Assembly: GCF_003086355.1 (NCBI RefSeq)
Contig: NZ_CP031733.1
Location: 2,379,047 to 2,443,046, forward strand
From: Streptococcus chenjunshii
GTDB lineage: Bacteria > Bacillota > Bacilli > Lactobacillales > Streptococcaceae
Length of the DNA stretch: 64,000 nt
Direction: 5' to 3'
In this document: in pieces, positions 25,176-34,046 of the stretch
Layout: every line of letters begins with the position of its first letter
How positions within the stretch are numbered: the stretch's first letter is position 1
Made by a program: the position numbers and the translations under genes
Notes under the pieces: generated by a model
What the model was told of the DNA's origin: nothing
Seen by the model: the letters and a program-made list of their open reading frames with translations, nothing else
Databases searched by the model: none

Positions 25176-25745
25176 CTATTCAAAAAGTCCTTTAACAAAA
25201 TAAGTTGCCAAAAACTCAATTGTTCTGCTGATATTTGGAAAATCAACTTCTGTGATATGCGTATCCATGTAGTAGAAAAGCTGATAAACCTGTAATATTT
25301 CTTGGATTTTATCTGACGAGAACCCCTCTGCGCTCATTCTTGCACTGAATGTTTCAAGTAAAAACAGATGAAAAGGATCGCTGTCTTTGTTTTTCTCCGA
25401 GGAATAATGAGCATGCAGATAAGATGAAATGGCTGGATTATACCACTCTGACAATATTTTATTAAACGAAATCAGACTGCGTAACTTTTCAAACAGCTGG
25501 CTAACCAGATGAACTGCATCGCCCTCCCAGTCAATCTCCCGCATAAGTTTCTGGCGAATACGATTATTTTCCTCAGTATAAACAGCCAGAAAAATAGCTT
25601 CCTTAGAATCATAATAATTATAAAAAGACCCGACAGCAACCCCAGCCTGCTTGGCAATTTCAGAAATCCCTGTTGCTTTATAACCTTTTTTGGAAAAAAT
25701 ATCATAAGCTGCTGACTTCAATTTTTGTTTCTTATTTTCCGGCAT
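25176..25745 (-). CDS. TetR-family transcriptional repressor
   Basis: 189 residues. The N-terminal helix-turn-helix reads ISEIAKQAGVAVGSFYNYYD (about 23-42), classic for TetR. The remaining ligand-binding domain is not assigned to a ligand. It is first in a minus-strand run with the small membrane gene and the reductase-like gene. Near-identical 28-bp palindromes lie upstream of tetR itself and of the membrane gene, so it very likely represses both. Confidence 0.92.
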   Translation of the reverse strand: MPENKKQKLKSAAYDIFSKKGYKATGISEIAKQAGVAVGSFYNYYDSKEAIFLAVYTEENNRIRQKLMREIDWEGDAVHLVSQLFEKLRSLISFNKILSEWYNPAISSYLHAHYSSEKNKDSDPFHLFLLETFSARMSAEGFSSDKIQEILQVYQLFYYMDTHITEVDFPNISRTIEFLATYFVKGLFE

Positions 25746-25769
25746 TTTGAACTCCCTTTTAAAAATAAA

Positions 25770-25827
25770 TGAATGAATATTTTTATCTGTTCATTCATAT
25801 TTTATAATAGCTGTCTGCAGATGTCAA
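25770..25827 (-). promoter_or_regulatory. tetR promoter with TetR operator 1
   Basis: Minus-strand -35 TTGACA (25827-25822), 17-bp spacer, -10 TAAAAT (25804-25799). Just downstream, the operator has arms TGAATGAA (25770-25777) and TTCATTCA (25790-25797) with a 12-bp centre, placed over the transcription start. This fits autorepression. Confidence 0.75.
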
Positions 25828-25919
25828 GTAAAACTTGCACCCTCTTCTAATCCAGTTCAAAATAAATCGGTTATCAGATACAAACAGTCAGAAACAACAC
25901 GTTTACCCGTCATACATAA

Positions 25920-25948
25920 AAAATCTGAAGCCTTGTGCCTCAGATTTT
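25920..25948 (-). terminator. Terminator after the YjdF-like fragment
   Basis: AAAATCTGA (25920-25928) and TCAGATTTT (25940-25948) form a 9-bp stem. On the minus strand the hairpin is followed by a T-run, as expected for the unit ending at 26013. Confidence 0.75.
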
Positions 25949-26012
25949 AGAAGAAACTGTCAAAAGTTTACTGAGTACAGAGTACTAAGAATGATACTCT
26001 GAAAACGTTGCT

Positions 26013-26270
26013 TTAGTGTCCCTTCCTCTTTTGCTGTTTTAACTGATATTTGCGTCTCTTTTCTGCCTCACGCTGCTGTCTGCTGCGTATTCTGCTTTCT
26101 TTCTTCAGATTTTCATGCATTTCCTGCATAGCAGTCTGAGCCTTTGTTGAGACAGCAGGCTTATTTCTTGCCCTGCTTATTTCTCTCTGCAGGCGTTTAG
26201 GATTCTTCTTCCCGCTGCCTGTTTCAGAAAGATGCTGACGTCCAGAAAGATGCTCATACCAACTGATCAT
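26013..26270 (-). pseudogene. YjdF-like (DUF2992) protein, N-terminally truncated
   Basis: 85 residues. From about residue 21 it matches the C-terminal half of YjdF proteins: KKNPKRLQREISRARNKP, then STKAQTAMQEM and a basic helical tail rich in KRRK and QQKRK. The N-terminal half of the usual 130-140 residue protein, with its beta strands, is missing. Other frames upstream do not recover it before rarA ends at 26374. A good AGGGAG precedes the ATG, so the short product may still be made. Either a remnant or a reduced form; a basic nucleic-acid-binding role is possible but unproven. Confidence 0.6.
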
Positions 26271-26373
26271 TCTCCCTAAGGTTACTGACGTTTTTTAACG
26301 CTTGCAGACTACCAACTGCAATGTGTTTTTATGCTGCCATTATTATAACATTTCAATAGGCAAAAAACTGCCA

Positions 26374-27717
26374 TTATTCGTTATTGCTGAATCGTGTATC
26401 GTGCTTCTTCTTCCATTCTTTAATATAGTCTAAGCGCTGTTTAATTTTTGCTTCCCTGCCCTCTTGGGTAGGTTTATAGTAAACATGATCTTCAATGCTT
26501 TCAGGACGTGTCGGCATAGTGGTCAGTTTATCCTCATAAAAATGTGCTAATTGATAACCTTTTCCATAACCTGCTTCTTTCATCAAACTGGTGCTGGCAT
26601 TTCGTAAATGCAAGGGCACCGGTTCGTCAATAGTTGCTTTAATATCCTTTTTAACTGCCATTCGAGCTTTGTAGACAGCATTGGATTTTGGAGCCAAAGA
26701 CAGGTAAATCACGCACTGGGTCAGATGGACATCACATTCTGGCAAACCGATATATCGGCAGGCCTGAAAAGTATTGACAGCTAAATTTAAAGCACTGTTG
26801 TCAGCTAGACCGATGTCTTCGCTGGCGAAGCGTATTAAGCGGCGCGCAATATAAACAGGATCCTCACCGCCGTCAATCATTCGGCCCAGCCAATAAATAG
26901 CAGAGTCTGCATCACTGTTACGCATGGATTTATGCAAGGCAGAAATAATATTATAATGTTCTTCGCCATCTTTGTCGTAATAGGCCGTTTTTTTATCCAG
27001 CAGCTCCTCAAGCAAATCACCTGATATGACAACGCGGTTCCCCGACCTATCGCTATTAATAACCAGCATCTCTAAGGTATTAAGAGCCGTTCTGGCATCA
27101 CCGTTAGAATAAACTGCAATTTGCTTTAAGAGCTGAGGTGCTATTTCAATATTCAAATCTGGAAAAGCCTGAGGAGATTTTAGCACCTTTTCCAGCAGCT
27201 CACTAATATCGGCTGCTTCCAGCTGTTTAAGGATAAAAACGCGTGTTCGTGACAGCAAAGCAGAATTAACCTCAAAAGAAGGATTTTCGGTTGTGGCACC
27301 AATCAAAATAATACTCCCTTTTTCAACATAAGGGAGAAAAGCATCCTGCTGTGCCTTATTAAAACGATGAATTTCATCAATAAAAACAATGGTCCTCTCC
27401 CCCAGCAGACGATGCTCTTCCGCCTCATTCATAATCTTGCGGATCTCCTTGATGCCATGCATAACTGCACTAAAGGTGATAAACCGTGATTTTGTTTTTT
27501 TAGCAATAATTTCTGCAAGGGTTGTTTTGCCGACCCCAGGCGGACCCCAAAAAATCATAGAAGACACCTGATCTTTATCAATCATTTCACGCAAAAATTT
27601 CTTTTCCCCTATCAGATGTTTCTGACCGACAAAATCTTCTAAACTTGTCGGGCGCACTCGGCTGGCTAAAGGAGCAGCCATAGTCATTTCTTGATCAAAA
27701 AGCGATGTTTCTTGCAT
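26374..27717 (-). CDS. rarA: Replication-associated recombination ATPase RarA (MgsA)
   Basis: AAA+ ATPase of the RarA/WRNIP1 family, acting at stalled replication forks. The 447 residues show Walker A GPPGVGKTT (about 58-66), Walker B FIDEIHRFNKAQQD (about 105) and sensor GATTENPSFE (about 130). A C-terminal tetramerisation domain includes ASEDIGLADNSAL. The ATG at 27717 follows AAAGGAGG; in-frame codons further up lack a ribosome site. It is a single-gene unit. A short GGCA/TGCC hairpin follows the stop. Confidence 0.93.
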   Translation of the reverse strand: MQETSLFDQEMTMAAPLASRVRPTSLEDFVGQKHLIGEKKFLREMIDKDQVSSMIFWGPPGVGKTTLAEIIAKKTKSRFITFSAVMHGIKEIRKIMNEAEEHRLLGERTIVFIDEIHRFNKAQQDAFLPYVEKGSIILIGATTENPSFEVNSALLSRTRVFILKQLEAADISELLEKVLKSPQAFPDLNIEIAPQLLKQIAVYSNGDARTALNTLEMLVINSDRSGNRVVISGDLLEELLDKKTAYYDKDGEEHYNIISALHKSMRNSDADSAIYWLGRMIDGGEDPVYIARRLIRFASEDIGLADNSALNLAVNTFQACRYIGLPECDVHLTQCVIYLSLAPKSNAVYKARMAVKKDIKATIDEPVPLHLRNASTSLMKEAGYGKGYQLAHFYEDKLTTMPTRPESIEDHVYYKPTQEGREAKIKQRLDYIKEWKKKHDTRFSNNE

Positions 27718-27826
27718 TTTTGCCTCCTTTGTCTTCCCAGCGGCATATCCTGTTTTAACTGGCATTTGCTGAACCCATATACGATTGACAAAAAGCATTT
27801 CAGATGTCTTTTATCTGCTGCCGATT

Positions 27827-28852
27827 TTATCCAAAACGAATAACATTTTCGTCAGCATCAACTTCTGCCATCACGCCAAAAGGAATAATGCATCTGGGTG
27901 TAGCATGGCCAACATTGACATTATAAAGAATAGGAAGTTTACTGTCAGCGACTGTATCAAGCAAAATCTGTTTATACTCTTCATAGTACAGTTCATTTAA
28001 CGGTTTTCCAATAATGAGACCGCTGATTACTGTAAATATACCAGTAGCTTTTAAAGTTTCCAGCATTTTTTGATACATTATAGGGCTCGGCTGTTCCTCA
28101 CTTGTTTCAAGCAGTAAAATTTTTCCTTTCCAGTCAGAAAGAGAAGGAAACAGCTGGTACTGCCGGCACAAGTCAACTGTATCAGGATAGCGTGAACCAT
28201 CAAACATGTCATAAAGTGACTCTAAACAGCCGCCTAATATCTCCCCCTTAAATTTAGCAGCACCCTGCAGCAGCTCAAAACCCTGATTTTTATGAGCTAT
28301 TCTTTCTGTGCCCAAAGCTTTTTCACTGTAGTCTAAACGCTCTTCATACCATTTCTCGCTGGATCGAACTTCTGATATGGTTGCTGTTTCGACTAACTCC
28401 TTAAAATAATGGAAAGAGTAAGGCAGCATGTCATCGGCCAATTCACAGATATCCGCTAAAAAAGACTGGCCGTAAAAGGTTTTTATCCCTAATTTATGCA
28501 GCATGAGATGATTGATTGTGGTATCTGAAAACCCTAAAAAGGGTTTTTGTTTTACCGCCTTTGCTAACTGTTTATCTGAAAACAAGTAAGGCAGTAAACG
28601 GTAGGTATCATCGCCTCCAATCGCACATAAAATCATATCAATACTGTCATCTGTAAAAGCGCTGATTAAGTCTTCTGCTCTCTTTTCCGGATGCTTTTTC
28701 AAATAATCCATGCCTTTCAGGGCATGAGGGAGAATTTTGACTTGCAGACCCAGACGCTCTAGGCGCTTTAGCCCCAAGGCCAATTCATGCTCAACAGATT
28801 CTTCTCCAAGAATACCGCTTGACAAACTGACTAAACCAACTGTACGTATCAT
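27827..28852 (-). CDS. LD-carboxypeptidase family protein (peptidase S66, MccF-like)
   Basis: 341 residues of the S66 serine peptidase family. Members either trim the terminal D-alanine from tetrapeptides of peptidoglycan recycling (LdcA) or cleave toxic acyl-nucleotides (MccF). The N-terminal strand TVGLVSLSS, the GGDDTYRLLP loop (about 80), LLETSEEQPSP (about 250) and the histidine in NVGHATPR (about 315) fit the Ser-Glu-His triad. No signal peptide is present, so it is cytosolic. AAAGGAG precedes the ATG. Which of the two activities applies cannot be told. Confidence 0.85.
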   Translation of the reverse strand: MIRTVGLVSLSSGILGEESVEHELALGLKRLERLGLQVKILPHALKGMDYLKKHPEKRAEDLISAFTDDSIDMILCAIGGDDTYRLLPYLFSDKQLAKAVKQKPFLGFSDTTINHLMLHKLGIKTFYGQSFLADICELADDMLPYSFHYFKELVETATISEVRSSEKWYEERLDYSEKALGTERIAHKNQGFELLQGAAKFKGEILGGCLESLYDMFDGSRYPDTVDLCRQYQLFPSLSDWKGKILLLETSEEQPSPIMYQKMLETLKATGIFTVISGLIIGKPLNELYYEEYKQILLDTVADSKLPILYNVNVGHATPRCIIPFGVMAEVDADENVIRFG

Positions 28853-29114
28853 AATTTCTCCTTTTTTGTATTACATTATATCACAACCCATCTGCCAAAT
28901 GGCCTTTGCAAACAAAAAACGAAAAGACTCACTTGAGCAAGATGAATTTAAAACAGGAGGACAGTTCGGCTGAACATGGCTGACTGCAACTAATCTGTTA
29001 CAACGCCAGCAGACAAAAGAATAACCTTAGCGATTAAATTTTGGTAAAATAGTTTTGGAATAATAATGAGCTGTACTTTGGGAAGCCACAGCAATAATAT
29101 AAGGGAGGTTAGTC

Positions 29115-29624
29115 ATGAAATCCGATAAAGAACTTAAAAACAGGGCACTGGAGCTTTTAGAAGAACGGGAAGTGAGTATTAAAGATATTGCGGAGCTTGT
29201 CCTTTTTTTACAGAATCCCTACATTAAAGACTTAACTATCGAAGAGTGTGTAGACAGTGTTTATACAGTTTTAAACAAACGAGAAGTGCAAAACACGATT
29301 ATTACCGGTATCGAAATGGATAAACTCGCTGAAGAAGGAAAACTCTCTCAGCCCTTAAACGACATTCTGATGGAAGATGAAGGACTTTACGGTATAGATG
29401 AAATTATGGCCCTTTCTATTGTTAATGTATATGGTTCAATCGGTTTTACTAATTACGGTTATATTGATAAACTTAAGCCAGGCATTATTAAAACGCTGGA
29501 TAGAAAAAACAAAAATCGCTGCCACACTTTCTTAGACGACATTGTCGGCGCTTTAGCTGCTGCTGCAGCCAGCCGAATTGCCCATGCTGATCCTGGTAAA
29601 AGTGCTATAACTAATATGAACTAA
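29115..29624 (+). CDS. pgpA: Phosphatidylglycerophosphatase A-family protein
   Basis: 169 residues, the soluble YutG-like form of phosphatidylglycerophosphatase A found in Firmicutes. It is expected to dephosphorylate phosphatidylglycerol phosphate in phospholipid synthesis. Characteristic stretches are GIEMDKLAEEGKL (about 65), YGSIGFTNYGYIDK (about 106) and HTFLDDIVGALAAAAASR (about 136). AGGGAGG precedes the ATG. It stands alone and is closed by a terminator. The pgsA gene, which makes its substrate, lies 15 kb away at 44489. Confidence 0.85.
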   Translation: MKSDKELKNRALELLEEREVSIKDIAELVLFLQNPYIKDLTIEECVDSVYTVLNKREVQNTIITGIEMDKLAEEGKLSQPLNDILMEDEGLYGIDEIMALSIVNVYGSIGFTNYGYIDKLKPGIIKTLDRKNKNRCHTFLDDIVGALAAAAASRIAHADPGKSAITNMN

Positions 29625-29642
29625 CTTGGCAGCAGCTGACTT

Positions 29643-29681
29643 AAAAAACGAGCAGATTCTTTTGAACATGCCCGTTTTTTT
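29643..29681 (+). terminator. Terminator after pgpA
   Basis: AAAAAACG with GCA pairs with TGC and CGTTTTTT around a loop centred near 29662, followed by T residues. It lies 18 bases after the pgpA stop. Confidence 0.75.
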
Positions 29682-29733
29682 ATTATGAAGAAAATTGACA
29701 CGGTTCATAAACCGTTAGTTCAAAGATTTTACA

Positions 29734-30096
29734 TCAGTGAAAAATAAAAATACTGAGAAGTGCTAATAAAGCTGGCCCGCCTTGAGTCAAGAGTATTTTT
29801 TTACTAGAACTTAAGGCTCCGTAAACAGCAGCTCCAATCACAAAAAGTACAAAAACTGTCACCATTTCAAGATTAACCGAAATGAAGAGAGCGTACAAAA
29901 GGCTGAGTCCCAGTAAGCCATTATAAATACCTTGATTTTTCAAAAGAAGAGAAACAGATTGCCGCGAAAGCTCGTCTTCAGTCAATCCAAAAACGCGGCT
30001 GGTTGTTGCTGACTGGGTAGCAATTGTTTCCAAATACATAATATAAAAATGTTCCAAAGCTACAGCTGTAGCTAATAAAATGGTTATAAGTGACAT
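29734..30096 (-). CDS. DUF1304 family membrane protein
   Basis: 120 residues with four hydrophobic segments, the size and pattern of DUF1304 proteins. EHFYIMYLET near residue 14 and LLKNQGIYNGLLGLSL near 50 are the recognisable family positions. The function is unknown. AAGGAAGG precedes the ATG. The long region upstream holds no gene but carries several phased TGTnAA motifs, so its control may be unusual. Confidence 0.82.
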   Translation of the reverse strand: MSLITILLATAVALEHFYIMYLETIATQSATTSRVFGLTEDELSRQSVSLLLKNQGIYNGLLGLSLLYALFISVNLEMVTVFVLFVIGAAVYGALSSSKKILLTQGGPALLALLSIFIFH

Positions 30097-30741
30097 ATTA
30101 CCTTCCTTTAGTTATTGATAATAAACCTAATTAAGTATATAAAGTTACCATAAAACTGTCAAGAATATTGACTTCTTTTTCATTAAAATGCTAGTAAAAG
30201 GATATTAGCTTGCGATTTATTCTAAAGTAAAATCTATTTTACTGCTTTTTTTAACATAAAAGTAGAAAACCAATTGAAAACAACAAGCAATGAAGTTGAC
30301 AAATGCTTGACTGAATATGTAAAGATCGTCAACTTTATGTCAAGAACCTATTTTCTGTCTTCCAGTTAAACAGAGAATTTCTGGCTGTTCAAAGCCTGAT
30401 CAAGGTTCTTTACGGATTTATATAAACTGTAAATCATTTGTCAATTTATTGTCTTTAGACGACAATTGGTCTACTGTTCGGTCATTTGCCGTTAGAACAT
30501 CAATGCAAAAGTTTTACTAGAAGTTCTTTACAGCAGTGTCAAATACAATGCAGACAATAAAGCATATTTTTAAGAACAAGCAGATCAGTTTAATTGCGGT
30601 TTGTATAGTTTACACAGCTTGACATATTTGTCAAGTTGTGATTTTCAAACGACTGTCTTCCCCCAAAAACACTAACCTAGTTGATATTCTACAGTAAAGC
30701 AATGATCAACTGGAAAATATTTATTTTATTCAAAAACAAAA
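30097..30741. other. 645-base intergenic region with TGTnAA motif clusters
   Basis: No coding sequence is visible. Direct repeats of TTGACA/TGTCAA/TGTAAA half-sites stand out. TTGACA 30296 and TTGACT 30307 are 11 bp apart. TGTAAA 30428, TGTCAA 30439 and TGTCTT 30450 are a triplet at exact 11-bp steps. CTTGACATATTTGTCAAG at 30618-30635 has perfect 7-bp arms. Arms AAGTTGAC and GTCAACTT pair at 30293-30335. The region lies between the start of the DUF1304 gene and the rpsD terminator. Confidence 0.5.
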
Positions 30742-30772
30742 AAAGAAGAGCCAGATAAGGCTCTTCTTTAAT
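30742..30772 (-). terminator. rpsD terminator
   Basis: AAAGAAGAGCC (30742-30752) pairs with GGCTCTTCTTT (30759-30769) around AGATAA, 18 bases after the rpsD stop. On the minus strand an A/T tract follows. Confidence 0.85.
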
Positions 30773-30786
30773 TTTACTATTGCTGA

Positions 30787-31398
30787 TTACAATTGTTTGT
30801 TGTAGTATTCAACAATAAGGGCTTCATTGATTTCTGGATTGATTTCATCGCGCTCAGGCAAACGTGTCAAAGAACCTTCAAGTTTTTCAGCATCAAAAGT
30901 GACAAAAGACGGACGTCCCAAAGTGCTTTCAACGGCATCTATAATAGCTGGGACTTTAGCAGACTTTTCACGTACTGAAATAACTTGTCCTACTTCAACA
31001 CGGTAGCTAGGAATATCCACGCGCTTGCCATCAACAAGAATATGCCCATGGTTAACAAACTGACGTGCTTGACGCCGTGTTCTTGCAAGGCCTAGGCGAT
31101 AAACAATATTATCGAGACGGCGTTCGAGCAGAACCATGAAATTAAAACCAACGGTTCCTTCTTTAATTTTAGTTGCCTGAACAAACAAATTACGGAACTG
31201 CTTTTCACCTAATCCGTAAGAAAAGCGAAGTTTTTGCTTCTCTGCTAACTGCAGACCATATTCAGATAATTTACTGCGGTTATTAGGACCGTGTTGCCCT
31301 GGTACATAATTGCGGCGGGCTAATTCTTTCCCTGTACCTGTAAGAGATAAGCCGTAACGGCGTGATTTTTTCCAAGATGGTCCTGTATAACGTGACAT
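30787..31398 (-). CDS. rpsD: Small ribosomal subunit protein uS4
   Basis: 203 residues, exactly the usual length of bacterial S4. It starts [16 protein letters not shown], and the S4 RNA-binding domain spans [11 protein letters not shown] to [11 protein letters not shown] (about 94-128). It lacks the zinc-finger cysteines, as other streptococcal S4 proteins do. The ATG at 31398 follows GAGGAGG; an in-frame extension upstream runs into the leader and is rejected. It is monocistronic here, between its own promoter and terminator. Confidence 0.98.
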   Translation of the reverse strand: MSRYTGPSWKKSRRYGLSLTGTGKELARRNYVPGQHGPNNRSKLSEYGLQLAEKQKLRFSYGLGEKQFRNLFVQATKIKEGTVGFNFMVLLERRLDNIVYRLGLARTRRQARQFVNHGHILVDGKRVDIPSYRVEVGQVISVREKSAKVPAIIDAVESTLGRPSFVTFDAEKLEGSLTRLPERDEINPEINEALIVEYYNKQL

Positions 31399-31637
31399 AG
31401 TAATGTCCTCCTCAAAAAATAGTTTTGCAGGAAATAACATTCTAAAAGAAAATCCTGATTCGTGCAGTTACCCTTCGCCTCAACAGCAAAAGGCTACTCT
31501 AATTGTATTCAGTCATTGACAGTCAGTCAAATATAAGACTGAGCCGCTTTCACAGAGCAACTGTTGACGAGCTTCATATTTTCTCTGCTGCTATTTCACA
31601 CAAAGTACAGTATAGCACAGAAAAAAATGCTTGTAAA
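31399..31637 (-). promoter_or_regulatory. rpsD promoter and long 5' leader, likely S4-autoregulated
   Basis: Minus-strand -35 TTTACA (31637-31632), 17-bp spacer, -10 TATACT (31614-31609) give a start near 31602, so the leader is about 200 nt. It includes a GGGTAACTGCA-type stretch and several potential stems. S4 represses its own mRNA in Firmicutes, so this leader is the likely target; the fold itself was not computed. From 31638 to 31808 nothing further is recognised. Confidence 0.55.
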
Positions 31638-31808
31638 GCCCTACATTAGGAAAATTCTATCAGACAGTCTGTTTTTTTTTTGCTAAAGCAGGCCCTTATT
31701 GCTAAATTCTGCTGCTCTTTTTCTTCTTTTGACAAAGTGCTGTCTAAAGCCAGATGCTCTGATCAAATCAGAAAATCCCTATAGTTAGCTTTACTTTCAC
31801 AGCCTTTG

Positions 31809-32081
31809 CTAATCAAAATAACGAATTAAGGTTTTTTCAGTCAAGATATCAGAATATGTGTAAGATTCAACATAAGTGTTTTCTATCTCACCGGGAACAG
31901 TTGCTTCATCCTTATATTCAACAATGAATAAAGAAGAATAGACTTCAATCAGCCGGCCGATTTTATTTTTTTCACGTTTGCGTCCGTTTTCAAGCGTCAG
32001 CTCAACTAACTGTCCTTCGTGATTTTTGATTTCTTCTTTAATTTTTTTCATTTTTGCAACATCAGCAAATGCATCACTCAT
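31809..32081 (-). CDS. veg: Veg family protein
   Basis: 90-residue basic protein of the Veg family. The conserved core is HEGQLVELTLENGRK (about 21), then YSSLFIVEY and SYTYSDILTE (about 72). In Bacillus subtilis Veg affects biofilm formation and spore outgrowth; in non-spore-forming streptococci the role is unknown. GGAG lies before the ATG. It is downstream of dnaB on the same strand, with an 80-base gap. Confidence 0.85.
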   Translation of the reverse strand: MSDAFADVAKMKKIKEEIKNHEGQLVELTLENGRKREKNKIGRLIEVYSSLFIVEYKDEATVPGEIENTYVESYTYSDILTEKTLIRYFD

Positions 32082-32161
32082 TAAATTTTTCTCCTTATTC
32101 AGGGAAATAAACCGTTCCCTTTTATATTATCTGTATCGCATTTTACTTAATAATAATGCGG

Positions 32162-33523
32162 TCATCTCTCTTCAAACTGGGCTATACTGGAAAATTTATT
32201 ATACTCTTTTTGAAATATGAGTTTTACAGTTCCGCGAGCACCACTGCGGTTTTTCTCAAGGATAACTTCAATCGTGTTATCTTCTATCATATCTTCAGGA
32301 CTTTCCCCTTCCTTGCGATAATAGTCATCACGATAAAGAAAAGCAACGATATCTGCATCCTGTTCAATGGAACCAGATTCACGAATATCCGATAAAACAG
32401 GACGCTTGTCCTGACGCTGCTCAACCCCCCGTGATAGCTGACTGAGAGCAATCACAGGAACTTTCAGCTCCTTGGCCAAAATTTTTAATTGGCGTGAGAT
32501 TTCTGAAACTTCCTGCTGACGGTTATCAGGACGAGTCCCTGTAATTAGCTGCAGATAATCAATAACAATCAGCCCGAGACCGCCTTCGAGTTCTTGGGAT
32601 AATTTTCGAGCACGAGCGCGAATCTCAGTCACCTTAATTCCAGGGGTATCGTCAATATAAATAGGAGCTTCAGCTAAAGCGCCTTGAGCAATTGTCACAT
32701 TATTCCAATCCTGATCAGTTAACTGACCTGTTCTTAAAGCATGGGAATCAACCATACCTTCAGCTGCCAGCATACGGTCTACCAAACTCTCCGCACCCAT
32801 TTCCAGTGAAAAAATAGCAACCGGACGATTTTGCTTTGTCCCAACATTTTGGGCAATATTTAAAACAAAGGCAGTTTTGCCGACAGCCGGGCGGGCAGCA
32901 AGGATAATTAGCTGATCAGCGTGCAAACCTGTCGTAATTCGGTCCAAGTCACGAAAACCTGTTGGCAAACCAGTGACATCTGTTGTTTGCTGGGAACGCA
33001 TTTCGAGATTTTCATAATTAACTTTTAAAACATCTGAAATTTTGCGAAAACCGCTGCGATGGGTATGCTCATTGATTTCTACTAGGGCCTTTTCGGCGTC
33101 TGCAATAATATCCTCAGACTCTCTCGCCCCCTCATAAGCGAGGTTAACAGTGTCTGTCAGCTTCGAAATTATGTTCCGCAGCATAGCCTTTTCAGCCACT
33201 ATTTTGGCATAATACTCTGCATTAGCACTTGTTGGAACACTGTTAACAAGTTCTACAATATAAGAAAGGCCGCCGATATTCTGCAAATCCCCCTGATCAT
33301 CTAAAATTGTTCTGACAGTTGTCGCATCAATGGCTTCATTGCGGTCATTCAAGGTGATCATCGCCCGAAAAATAATTTTATGAGAGTATTTGTAAAAATC
33401 ATCTGGTTCAACAAATTCTCTGATGGCAATTAGCTTTTCTGGAGAAATAAAAATGGAACCTAAAACCGATTGTTCTGCTAAAATGTCCTGCGGCTGAACT
33501 CTCAGCTCTGGTACTTCTGCCAA
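32162..33523 (-). CDS. dnaB: Replicative DNA helicase
   Basis: Hexameric replicative helicase (DnaC in Bacillus nomenclature), 453 residues. The N-terminal helical domain (LAEQSVLGSIFI, about 13) precedes the RecA-like motor. Walker A is AARPAVGKTAF (near 207), Walker B IVIDYLQL (near 310), and SRGVEQR belongs to the later motifs. A TTG at 33523 is the best start: GGGAGG sits 8 bases upstream and the protein then begins as AEVPELRVQPQD after fMet, as in related streptococci. An ATG at 33565 would add 14 residues without a good ribosome site. It follows rplI by about 70 bases. Confidence 0.96.
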   Translation of the reverse strand: MAEVPELRVQPQDILAEQSVLGSIFISPEKLIAIREFVEPDDFYKYSHKIIFRAMITLNDRNEAIDATTVRTILDDQGDLQNIGGLSYIVELVNSVPTSANAEYYAKIVAEKAMLRNIISKLTDTVNLAYEGARESEDIIADAEKALVEINEHTHRSGFRKISDVLKVNYENLEMRSQQTTDVTGLPTGFRDLDRITTGLHADQLIILAARPAVGKTAFVLNIAQNVGTKQNRPVAIFSLEMGAESLVDRMLAAEGMVDSHALRTGQLTDQDWNNVTIAQGALAEAPIYIDDTPGIKVTEIRARARKLSQELEGGLGLIVIDYLQLITGTRPDNRQQEVSEISRQLKILAKELKVPVIALSQLSRGVEQRQDKRPVLSDIRESGSIEQDADIVAFLYRDDYYRKEGESPEDMIEDNTIEVILEKNRSGARGTVKLIFQKEYNKFSSIAQFEER

Positions 33524-33593
33524 AGCTGTCACCTCCCTGTCTAAAATGCTTATAAGTTTTACCAACCATCAAATCATTCAGATAGCTTTACTC

Positions 33594-34046
33594 TCAAACT
33601 TCTTTTATGTTTAATTTAATGTCAGCCTTGACATCTTTATGCAGCTTTACAGGAACTTCAATCAGTCCCAACACACGGATAGGATGGTCTAATTCAATAT
33701 GGCGTTTATCTACTTTAATTCCAAACTGTTTTTCCAGCTCCTCAGCAATTTTTTTCGCTGTGACAGAGCCAAAAGTACGACCGTCCGGACCAACTTTCTC
33801 CAAAAATTGAACACGAATTTCCTCCAGATTAAGTTTTTCCTGAATAGCTTTTGCTTCTGCCAGATGCTCTGCCTGAACCTTAGCTTCGGATCTTTGCTTT
33901 CCCTTCAATTCGCTGACAGCCTGTTTCGTCGCTTCTTTAGCTAAATTCTTCTTTATAAGAAAATTCTGGGCATAACCTGTAGGAACTTCTTTAACTTCAC
34001 CTTTCTTACCTTTTCCCTTGACATCTGCTAAAAAGATAACTTTCAT
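33594..34046 (-). CDS. rplI: Large ribosomal subunit protein bL9
   Basis: 150 residues. The N-terminal globular RNA-binding domain reads [21 protein letters not shown] long linking helix (about 40-75) precedes the C-terminal domain with [17 protein letters not shown]. The ATG overlaps the stop of gdpP by four bases (ATGA), so translation is coupled. This gdpP-rplI-dnaB order is conserved in Firmicutes. Confidence 0.98.
   Translation of the reverse strand: MKVIFLADVKGKGKKGEVKEVPTGYAQNFLIKKNLAKEATKQAVSELKGKQRSEAKVQAEHLAEAKAIQEKLNLEEIRVQFLEKVGPDGRTFGSVTAKKIAEELEKQFGIKVDKRHIELDHPIRVLGLIEVPVKLHKDVKADIKLNIKEV

Noticed and set aside
30097-30786. Unannotated small RNA gene in the region before rpsD
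   Set aside because: No promoter and terminator pair bounding a transcript was found; only regulatory-type repeats are visible.
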